64,000 nt of DNA. It comes from Erythroxylum novogranatense (lineage: Eukaryota > Streptophyta > Magnoliopsida > Malpighiales > Erythroxylaceae). The translations under genes were made by a program, and so were the position numbers. The notes beneath the pieces are model-generated. The model saw only the letters and a program-made list of their open reading frames with translations, made no database searches and had not been told where the DNA came from. Below, piece by piece: positions 33,793 through 42,480 of the stretch (position 1 is the first letter of the stretch; every line of letters starts with the position of its first letter). The DNA is taken from assembly GCA_029891385.1 (NCBI GenBank), contig CM057232.1, positions 67,455,824-67,519,823 of the forward strand, in the 5' to 3' direction.

Positions 33793-35119
33793 GGCTTGAA
33801 GCCATTTTTCGACTCAACTCTTGTAACCTCTTCACGGTGGTAGGCTCATTATCTTCTATGAGCAATACGTCATTCTGTTCACACACGAGAAATCCATATC
33901 TCTCAGGAACAGAGCGTATCCTACGTGACTTACGAACTTCATGTGTTGTAGAAGGTTGAACTGTTACTTCATCTGTATGAGTCACAGTTTCAAGTTCAGG
34001 CAGTTGATCTGCGTCTTTTCGAGCATCTTGAACTTCTTCAAGTTCAATTTTGCTCCCACTGTCTTCTTGTAAAAGAAACTCTTTCTCTAAAAAGACAGCA
34101 TGCTTTGAAACAAACACCTTTTGTTCCTCAGCAAGGTAGAATTGATATCCTATTGTTTCTTTAGAATATCCTACAAACAAACACTTGTCAGACTTTGCAT
34201 CAAGTTTATATGACTGTATCCGCTTCACATAAGCAGGACAACCCCAAACTTTCAAATAAGTAAGATAGGGTTTTTTGTTAGTCCACATCTCATATAGAGT
34301 AACATCAACTGTCTTTGATGGAACTCTGTTTAACAAATAAACAGCTGTCTCGAGTGCATATCCCCAAAAGGATTTTGGTAACTTTGCAAAGCCCATCATC
34401 GATCGTACCATGTCTAACAAGGTTCGATTTCTCCTTCTGCCACACCCATTACTTTGTGGTGTGTAAGGTGGAGTCCATTGAGATAAAATCCCATTATCTC
34501 TGAGATAATCTAAAAATTGTTGGTCTAAGTATTCCCCACCACGATCGGATCGTAATGTTTTGATACTTTTCCCAAGTTGGTTTTCTACTTCATTTATGAA
34601 TTGTTTGAACTTTTCAAATGCTTCAGATTTGTATCTCATCAGATACAGGTACCCATATCGAGAATAATCATCGATAAAGGTAATGAAGTAAAGACAACCA
34701 CTTCTAGCATGGATGGACATCGGACCACATACATCTGAATGTATTAGGTCTAATACTCCAGTCGCTCGTTCACCCTTTCTCTTAAAGGGTAACTTAGTCC
34801 TCTTGCCTAATAAACAAGATTCACATGTGTCATATGATTCATAATCAAATGACCCTAAACTACCATTCTTATAGAGCTTAGCTATGCGTCTCTCATTTAT
34901 ATGGCCAAGGCGACAATGCCATAAGTAAGTTGATTTTAAATTATCTTGTTTACGTCTTTTCGTGTCATTAACATTTATAATTGGATGTGACATATCTAAT
35001 ATGTAAATTCCATTGCATAATGTACCAGTACCATAAAGCATTCCATTCAAACTAATAGAACAACCATTATTACTAAAAGTCAAATGGAAACCAACTCTAT
35101 TTAAACAAGAAACAGACAA
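33782..35119 (-). CDS. Copia-1 integrase and linker, open frame but catalytic Glu lost
   Basis: A 445-codon open frame. The GAG-pre-integrase zinc motif is WHCRLGHINERRIAKL...CESCLLGK. The core has the first Asp in LIHSDVCGPM and the second in LRSDRGGEY. At the third position the sequence reads NGCGRRRNRTLL instead of the family NGVAERRNRTLL: the Glu is replaced through two nearby small indels that cancel. The fold continues with SFWGYALETAVYLLNRVP and the Copia C-terminal block LKVWGCPAYV and CLFVGYSKET. Loss of the catalytic Glu should abolish strand transfer. The frame ends near the RT start. Confidence 0.9.
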   Translation of the reverse strand: MSVSCLNRVGFHLTFSNNGCSISLNGMLYGTGTLCNGIYILDMSHPIINVNDTKRRKQDNLKSTYLWHCRLGHINERRIAKLYKNGSLGSFDYESYDTCESCLLGKRTKLPFKRKGERATGVLDLIHSDVCGPMSIHARSGCLYFITFIDDYSRYGYLYLMRYKSEAFEKFKQFINEVENQLGKSIKTLRSDRGGEYLDQQFLDYLRDNGILSQWTPPYTPQSNGCGRRRNRTLLDMVRSMMGFAKLPKSFWGYALETAVYLLNRVPSKTVDVTLYEMWTNKKPYLTYLKVWGCPAYVKRIQSYKLDAKSDKCLFVGYSKETIGYQFYLAEEQKVFVSKHAVFLEKEFLLQEDSGSKIELEEVQDARKDADQLPELETVTHTDEVTVQPSTTHEVRKSRRIRSVPERYGFLVCEQNDVLLIEDNEPTTVKRLQELSRKMASSHEG

Positions 35120-35152
35120 TATGTTCTTTGTTAAAACAGGTACAAAATAGCA

Positions 35153-35554
35153 TTAATCCAATTTAATTACAAGCCCACTGGGGAGTGACGAAAAATAAGT
35201 GCCTACGGCTAATGCAGCAACTCTTGCTCCATTTCCTACACGCAGGTCTAGTTCTCCCTTCATGAGCTGTCTACTGTCCCTGAGGCCCTGCATATCATTG
35301 CATATGTGTGAGCCACAACTGGTATCTAATACCCATATGTTATGATCAGAAACATTATTAACCTCAATGACAAACATACTTGAAGAAGCTGAGGCATCTG
35401 ATGCCTTCTTCTGCTTTAAGGATTCCAGATAGACTTTACAGTTTCGCCTCCAGTGGCCAATCTTGCCACAATGGAAGCAAGTTCCTTTTGGTCCTTCTGG
35501 TGCAATTAATTTACTAGACTCCATAAGTGACCGCAAATTCACACTAGAGGACAT
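35153..35554 (-). pseudogene. Copia-1 gag-protease with gag core deleted
   Basis: From the ATG at 35554 the peptide begins MSSSVNLRSLMESSKLIAPE, the usual start of this gag family, but within about 20 residues reaches the zinc knuckle CFHCGKIGHWRRNC (C-x2-C-x4-H-x4-C). The 200 or so residues of capsid normally between them are missing without loss of frame. Protease follows, with the active-site region WVLDTSCGSHIC; many relatives have DTGC or DSGA here, so the Gly to Ser change may also impair it. The frame ends at 35153 inside protease and the next frame begins at 35119. Confidence 0.87.
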
Positions 35555-35724
35555 CTTCAATAACCTAAAGGGAAAGAGAGAAAGACTGTTAGAATATTAA
35601 TATATGCATGATCATAAGGACTTGCATGACATACATATGGCTCCCACTATTTTCAAAGAATCCATAACCCTCACTACGAATCCAAGAAACATTAGGACAA
35701 AGTGTCCTAGTGGGTCGATATCCG

Positions 35725-35902
35725 ACATTGCTAAGAATAACCTTGGGTTTACCCAACAAGTCACCTTAGGTCAATCGGTAGGTATCGGTCATACTAATTG
35801 CATCTATTATCTGACATTGCTAAGAATGACCTTGGGTTTACCCAACAAGCCACCTTAGGTCAATCGGCAGGTATCGGGCATACTAATTGCATCATAGATG
35901 CA
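35725..35902. repeat. 89-bp tandem duplication in the Copia-1 leader
   Basis: Two units start GACATTGCTAAGAAT at 35725 and 35814. Each holds one TTGGGTTTACCCAA near-palindrome (35744-35757 and 35832-35845) and TTAGGTCAATCGG. The units differ by a few substitutions. Confidence 0.88.
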
Positions 35903-36334
35903 ACTATCGTCTAGTGCTATCAACTCTTGATGTATGCACACACATTGGGTTATCAACTCTTGATGCGTGTCCATCTGATGTACACTACCCAATTTTGCCT
36001 CTGTCTACGTTAACCTTGAGTTTACTCAACAAATCAACGCTTCTAGTGAAAACCAACCCATTAATCCGAAAATCTTATTTTCATGGTTCGAACATATCCG
36101 TATAGAGTGAGCTTGGGTTTACCCAACAACCCAAACTCTATAAGAACTCTGGTTCTCCCCATATTAATGGAAGGCGTTAGTTTTCATATTATGTGTGAGG
36201 GATTTCAAACTCTGGTCTCATCATCCAAGCTGTAGGATTATAGTTACAATGACTATATGGAATGATTGAGGGCATTTCATCAATCACATTGTATCTATCC
36301 CTATAATCATCCATCATCCGACCTTTGCATGTGT

Positions 36335-36538
36335 AAGTCGACTTATGCATGTGTAAGTCGACTTGTGCATGTGTAAGTCGACTTACCTGAGAATGCAAGG
36401 CGACTTAGACTACTGTGCACGAGCAAGTCGACTTATGCATGTGTAAGTCGACTTATCTGCATATACAAGTCGACTTGTGCATGTGTAAGTCGACTTATAT
36501 GAGAATACAAGTCGACTTGTGCATGTGTAAGTCGACTT
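36335..36538. repeat. Array of ten AAGTCGACTT palindromes
   Basis: Perfect copies start at 36335, 36355, 36375, 36425, 36445, 36467, 36487, 36509 and 36529; a one-base variant AAGGCGACTT starts at 36397. Spacing is mostly 20 or 22 bases. Many are preceded by TGCATGTGT. The array lies in the Copia-1 leader, about 0.8 kb upstream of gag in the element's own direction. Confidence 0.95.
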
Positions 36539-37649
36539 ATATGTAGACTTGCTCTCTAATCGGCTAATTTTCTCAATCCATGCAATTCAAATTCACAATA
36601 CCAAGTGTAATATACTTTACTTTGATATATCAATGAAACACTTTCATTGTATCATGCTTACCATGTATAATCATACTATACATGAAAAACTTGAAATGGA
36701 TTAATACACTATTAATCTCTTAGATTTCCAAATAATTTTGTGAATACCAAATAATCTTCCTAAGTATCTCTAGGTAGTCTACACTTTATCAAGACTACTA
36801 CGGCACTTGTCACAAACTTGGTGACGGCCAAAACAATCAAGACAAGGAAATATACTAACGAGACGCTAATGAGACACATTTGATATCCGAAAATTTTTGG
36901 AAACCCAATTTCAAGAAAATCAGTTTGGCAAGCATACAAAATCAATGTAAAATATTTTTAATCACATTAAAAATGATCCAAGGCATTGGAACCGCAAACT
37001 ACACAATCAATCATTCCAAACAAAACAGTTCCAGCAACTTTCTCAAAACTGCCACGCTCTGTCTTTTGCTTGGAAAATCATTGAAACAATTTCAATAAAT
37101 TCTGAGAAAATTACAGAGGTTACTACATGTTCAGAAAATGCTCCATGAATTTTTTCAGGATTTATTTCCAACAAAAACTCAACCAACTTCAGCAACAAAG
37201 CCAATGTTGAATCTGTGTTCCTCAACACAGATATTCCCATCAGCACACAATAAATTCTCAAATAAATAGTAAATCACCTTGAAAACATTTTTCCATCCTC
37301 ATAGACATTTATAAACATCTTAGAGACATGTCGGTGAAAGAAAATCCAAAAAAAATATTTTCTAAAATTTATTCTCGAATTTACAAGCATGCCTGTTCAA
37401 GGAATGTGCACAAACACAGCAACCAGAACATTAGGGAATAAATTAGGAAAACCATATCAAATCACATTGATAAATTCTTTCCTTCCACAGATATATTCAG
37501 AAACATCTTATGAGCAAATCTGGGTAAGAAAATTCCAAAAACAAGATTGCTACACTGATTTCAAATTTAACATAGTCAACATGCACAATGGTCACAAGCA
37601 ATAGGCAGCGTCAACCTAGTCATGCTTTCTTCTTTATATACGACACAAG

Positions 37650-37663
37650 TGGCTCTGATACCA
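37650..37663 (-). promoter_or_regulatory. Copia-1 primer binding site, initiator tRNA-Met type
   Basis: The minus strand reads TGGTATCAGAGCCA, the full classical site complementary to the 3' end of initiator tRNA-Met, one base from the end of the 5' LTR. It sets the element's orientation. Confidence 0.95.
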
Positions 37664-37664
37664 C

Positions 37665-38224
37665 TGTAGGAAAATCCCGGTGTGTGCATCACATACACAC
37701 GGTGTAGAAAAACAAAAATTTTTGTTTCGGGACCTTCTCGAAAGCCAGGATCCATGTGTCTATATAACAAAGTCAAACCATAACGACCAAAGGAGACCGT
37801 CTCTAACGGTATCCACGCAGAGGTCGGAGAATCTAACCGGGGCAAACCCTTTGACCCGGGAATAGCTAGAACAAGGTGAAAAGTGCTAGCTCTTACCTTA
37901 TTCTTGGAGAGCTTGGTGAAGAAGCTTGAAGAAGCTTGGAGAAACTTGGAGAAGAAGAAGATCAAGCCTTGATGAAAGATGATGAAGAGATCAAAGCTTA
38001 GGATTTTCAAAACCCTTTTAAAAAACCCACGATGATCATACCTTCTTTCATTTCTCCATAAGCCATTTGTCTTTACAATTTTAAGGACATTATATGCTAA
38101 AGTGGAGAATGCTTTCCACGTTAGCCTTTATATATATAAAGTTAAAATGATAAGGCTCCTTCTTCTCCTTCCACGTAAACCACACACACACATATATATA
38201 TATTAATTACTTAATTAATTGATA

Positions 38225-38264
<40 letters not shown>

Positions 38265-39518
38265 GTGAAGTGGTCCATCACACTGAGTCGGTCTATAAGC
38301 CTCTGTGTCCCGTATTGAAAAACACCGAAGACCTGTTTCAGCAATATCGATGTCGCGATCTCATCGGGACATATCCCAATCTCATCGAGATCCATTTAGT
38401 TCTATTGCTCTCCATATATTGGATCTCTATCCAAACTATTTTACGAATTCTCCGAGCCACTCTTATGCGTGTGACCCATTAGGTTCCCGGTTATGTTGGC
38501 CACTTAGATTAACACTTAATCCAAGCAAGTCATGAGCGGTATCTAGCAACACATCATGACCCCCAATTGACCGGAAAGTAATTGGTTTGACGAATGAACC
38601 TATGTTCATCACTGACCATATCATGAACCTTTCCATAGACAATTACTGTGCAATTCGTCCTTTCACCATGCTATACCCTACTTGGTTATGAGTATGGGCA
38701 AAGTGTCAACTCTTACTAGACTGACTACGTCAAATCTAGTCCAAGTGATATCAGTTCTCGTCCTGGGACTCATTACTTTACATGTCACTGAAGACACTCT
38801 TCATGACATATAAACTCCGACCAGAGATTTCCAAGTAATGACCCTGACAAGAGGCCATGGGTATCATCTTCTGCTATCACAGAAGTGGTGAATCCTTTAT
38901 TGGCTACTCAATTATCTTCGAATACTTCAAGTTGTACCCAATCACCACCTTATGAGCGACCTATGTAAGGCAACAAGGAATGGAGTCAAAGCACAGAATC
39001 AGTATCTAAGATATCCTTGAGTACCTCAAGTATAAGGATATTTGCACCATTGCTATGATGAGATTATCACTGACATTAGAATAGGACATCCATGTGATGA
39101 TCTCATAGCAGGTTATCCAATGAACTTACTACCTCTAGTAAGCATTCACATCTCAACCCTAAACATCCCATATTTACAATTTCTGAGATCCACTACTTGA
39201 TCAAATCAAGGAGCTTGAGATGTGCTAGTCTCTCCGGATTAACGATGTCCAGTTTCAGTAATCCTATGACTAGGGATAATTTAGATACTGACATAATTGC
39301 ACATGATAGGAATCTCAGTAGTATGATCACATCATAATTTCCTTCATGCGATGTCATAGATCATGAACTTCATTAATTTGATTATAGATCAATATCAATT
39401 CATCAATAATGAACATCAAATTAATGAAATATGTCTTTCTTTATTTATTCATAAAGTCTGTACACAACTTTGTACAAAACGCGCTAAAGGCGATTACCTT
39501 TAGGGTACTACTCTAACA
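37665..39518 (-). repeat. Copia-1 5' LTR
   Basis: It starts TGTAGGAAAATCCC and ends CTCTAACA on the plus strand, 1854 bp, followed by the target duplication CCTGC. It has a (TA)n tract near 38225-38262 and CA repeats near 38182. It is near-identical to the 3' LTR; an ambiguous zone near 38263-38320 differs from 31015-31085 by many small indels. Confidence 0.94.
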
Positions 39519-39523
39519 CCTGC

Positions 39524-39803
39524 TACCATATTTCCTCTCTTCTGGGTAAGACATTCATCCCACCGTCTCTTTTTTTCTGCTATGGGTGATGGGATCCGAT
39601 TGGGTGTGGGAAATGGTTGATGGAGTTTGAGGCTGCTTTGTTGATGGATGTCGATTGCGTAAGGGAGGGATGGGTATCGATTGGGATTAGGTAATGTTAA
39701 TGGGTTTTTGGAAAGGATGAGAATTTGGTTGTAGGATGTTCTATCCCATCTTTTCTTTAAATTTTCAAATACTTTAGGTATATATGTGTATAGATTCATC
39801 TAC
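39524..39803. other. Flank between Copia-1 and the CCR4 exons
   Basis: G- and T-rich sequence with no recognised motif. It probably represents intron or untranslated sequence of the broken CCR4 gene, but I find no exon in it. The left flank of Copia-1 (24911-25197) should be contiguous with it before the insertion. Confidence 0.35.
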
Positions 39804-41624
39804 GGTGATGGTTGTGCTACCTTTTTTTGCAGGGATAGATTCTCACATGTGAAAAAATATGAGGTACGCATGAAGTCTCTTCTTCTGTTGGACATTTTTA
39901 TGTACTTGTTTTATGTTTTAATTGCTAAAAAAGATTTTATTCAGGTTGAATTTAATAAAGCTGCTCAGTCTTTGACTGATGTTGTGGTTCCAAGTGCTCG
40001 AGGAAAACTGCCTTGAGTAGATTGGTTAAGGTATGATAATTGTAGTTGAGTTTATTGGACTAAGTATCTGCATGTAGAACTCTTATGCTTTCCCAACTGA
40101 GTGGTCTCATGGAAATTCTCTTCTGGTGCAGGATAACGTTGCAGTCATAGTGGTTTTGGAAGCAAAATTTAGAAATCAAGGAGCTGATAACCCTGGGGAA
40201 AGACAACTTCTTTGTGTTGTGAGTTATTCTGTCAAACTACTCGATTAATGGTTGATGAATTCTTTTCTTTTGTATTAGTACCTGTGCTTTATTTTTCTCA
40301 TCATATGTTTTTTTTAGTAGATGGAGTTGCCTATTTACTTAATATGATCTTGTCATGGGATCACATTTGTTGTTGATGTTGAAATATTTTTTTTTGGGTT
40401 CCCAAATAATATGTAATTACCCAAATTAGTGATTCTAGTTCAGTCTGTTAAAGGGGTTTTTGTTTAGGATATCACATCCTGATTTATTCTTTCTCTACAT
40501 TATTGCAATCATAATCAATTTAGTTTCTTCTATTTCTTCCTTTTCTCATCTATACATATTATCTCTAAAGTTGTTTTGTTATTCTGGTCATGAATACAGG
40601 CTAACACACATGTAAATGTCCACGTAGATTTGAAGGATGTCAAACTTTGGCAGGTAGTTACCTTACATCCCAGTTTCATTATGAAGATCTTTTGTTTATT
40701 CAGTGGATGAAAATGTTGACTTGATCTTTCTTTCATTTATTACAAAACTAGGTTCTTACACTCTTGAAAGGATTGGAGAAAATAGCTGTCAGTGCAGATA
40801 TTCCTATGTTGGTTTGTGGGGATTTTAATTCGGTTCCTGGAAGGTACATTCGCTTCTATAATTAATAATTAAGAGTTGTTAATTTTTTTAATTTCAATGC
40901 TATTGTATGTCCTGTTGCTTTATTAACTATAAACTTGAACTCTGTTGCAGTGCTCCTCATGCACTTCTTGCTATGGGAAAGGTGGATCCCCGCATCCGGA
41001 TCTAATGGTAGATCCACTTGGCATCTTGTGTCCTCACAAAGAACCGACGATCACCGCCCTTGTAATATTCTTCGAAACCTTTTGGTTTCATGAAACTTGT
41101 TCTTTTAATTTTTTATTGATCTTACTAGCATTGATATGATTTTTATTTTTTTGAGAGCACCAGCTTAAAGTGGTTGTTTCTATTCTAATTTGTTCTATTA
41201 ATTGTTAATTTTAACAATCTTAAATTTTAACTGCTAATCCAACAAGTGTAGTGGTTTTGAAATTTGAATGTTTGTAGACAGAGTGGAGATTCAATTCAAA
41301 ATGTGGATACTATCTCATCTTAGATATGTTGAAAATGTTTCCAATATTGTCATTTGTTGGGCTTTTTGGTTGGAGAAAAAGATGCATGACATGGTGGAGT
41401 TATAGTTGATAAAGGGTTCAGTTTCATTTCTGGCTTGCTATTACATGTGTTGGTTGTAACATGAACTTCACTGCAGGTCAGTGCATACTCATCTTTTGCA
41501 AGGCCAGCTCATGGTCTTAGTTTGGAGTAGCAGAGGAGGAGAATGGACCCCGCTACAAATGAACCTTTGTTTACAAACTGCACAAGAGATTTTATTGGCA
41601 CCGTAGATTACATATTTTACACAG
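39804..41624 (+). pseudogene. CCR4-type deadenylase gene fragment (seven exons)
   Basis: CCR4 is the endonuclease/exonuclease/phosphatase-fold subunit of the CCR4-NOT complex that shortens mRNA poly(A) tails. Exons by similarity and GT/AG borders: 39804-39863 (DGCATFF, RDRFSHVKKYE), 39945-40030 (VEFNKAAQSLTD), 40132-40218 (VLEAKFRNQGADNPGERQ), 40600-40653 (ANTHVNV, DLKDVKLWQ), 40752-40843 (ends LVCGDFNSVPG), 40951-41061 (SAPHALLAMGKVDP) and 41477-41624 (RRRMDPATNEPLFTNCTRD, ending in DYIFYT). Active-site THV and GDFN motifs survive. Exon 2 and exon 6 each have a frameshift and exon 7 has a TAG in place of Gln. The N-terminal half and the last exon (with the catalytic SSDH) are absent. Introns are kept, so this is a truncated gene copy rather than a processed copy. 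Confidence 0.88.
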
Positions 41625-41631
41625 GTGAATG

Positions 41632-42169
41632 TTTTGCACTCGTACAAGAGAGAATACGTTAGAGATTGAATTTTAATCTCTTTCAACTCGCGATAAGGAG
41701 AAGATATATTCCCTCTTTTTCCTTCTTGTATATATATATATATACACGGTACAATTTTTTGTCTTTATTAAGAAGCACCTGAAACTTGTTTGATGCTCAA
41801 GTGAAAAATATTCCAACATGTTTTTGCCGAAGAAATACAATAAAAAGTAGGGAAAGCAATGATTATTTCAAAGAAAATCCACCAACGAAAATACAAGTGG
41901 TGAAAATATTGCTCCAATACTTTATTTTGGTTCTAACTCATCTGTTTTTTTTCAATTATTATATTTACTACCTTTTTATGCGGGGATGTGATTATAATAA
42001 TAAGATCAATAATAATAATAAGAAGAAGATAATTAATTTTGTATAATAATAAACTAATAATGAACTAATAATAATAATATTTATTATTATTATGGTAGTG
42101 ATAATGATGATGATGATGATGATAATAATAATAATAAAAGAGAGGAGAAGAAGAAGATAATTAATTATG

Positions 42170-42207
<38 letters not shown>

Positions 42208-42249
42208 CAATAATAATAAGTACAAAATTTATAATAATAATTAATAATA
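41632..42249. repeat. Low-complexity AT tract with AAT-type microsatellites
   Basis: From 41990 to 42249 the sequence is mostly ATA/AAT/GAA-type triplet repeats. The poly-Leu/Ile ORF on the minus strand (41992-42225) is a translation of these triplets. Before it, 41632-41980 has a short TA run (about 41731-41744) but no recognised gene and does not contain the missing last CCR4 exon. Confidence 0.85.
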
Positions 42250-42480
42250 CACTACAACAAAACTATACTTTTTGCGTCGTTTTTAAAGTAGACTTCGCGA
42301 ATGGTGTGAGGATTTCGCGACGTCTGGTAAAACGTCATGAAAGATTCGTAAATTTTGCGACGTTGTATTTAGACGTCGCAAAAAATGAAGTTTTTGACGT
42401 CGTTTTGCCAAAAAGATGTGTCAAAATAGAAAACACGACGTTTTTTAGAATTAAACATCGCGAAAGGCCAGGTCCACGTA
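42250..42480 (+). repeat. CACTA terminal and subterminal repeats
   Basis: After the CACTA terminus, short GCGACGT-type motifs recur in both orientations (TTGCGTCG, TTCGCGACGTC, TTTTGCGACGTTG, AGACGTCGCAAAA, TTGACGTCG, ATCGCGAAAG). In En/Spm elements such subterminal repeats bind the element's TnpA-type protein. Confidence 0.8.

Larger units (their letters stand above)
35555..37649 (-). other. Copia-1 leader between PBS and gag, repeat-rich
   Basis: About 2.1 kb without coding potential. It contains an 89-bp tandem duplication (35725-35813 and 35814-35902), four TTGGGTTTACCCAA-type near-palindromes and a ten-copy AAGTCGACTT array. The part from about 36560 to 37600 is AT-rich and featureless. 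Long leaders may hold packaging and translation signals, but nothing here proves that. Confidence 0.7.
25198..39518 (-). mobile_element. Copia-1: Ty1/Copia retrotransposon with a nested solo LTR
   Basis: Both LTRs, a PBS, PPT and a gag-pol region are present on the minus strand. The target duplication CCTGC is perfect (25193-25197 and 39519-39523). The 3' LTR is 25198-25372 plus 30587-32277, interrupted by the solo LTR at 25373-30581; the 5' LTR is 37665-39518. Without the insertion the LTRs are about 1.87 and 1.85 kb and near-identical, implying a fairly recent arrival. The pol order protease, integrase, RT, RNase H is the Copia order. Gag lacks its core, integrase lacks its catalytic Glu and RT has a stop, so this copy is not autonomous. 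Confidence 0.93.

Noticed and set aside
36335..36538. Evenly spaced palindromes considered as a CRISPR array
   Set aside because: Spacers are themselves repeated, units are only 20-22 bp, and the sequence is in a plant retrotransposon leader.
37576..38010. 144-codon minus-strand ORF in the Copia-1 5' LTR and PBS region
   Set aside because: It crosses the PBS and the LTR; matching ORFs in the other LTR are duplicates, and no protein family is recognised.
41992..42225. Poly-Leu/Ile ORF that looks like a membrane protein
   Set aside because: It is a translation of AAT/ATA triplet microsatellite.
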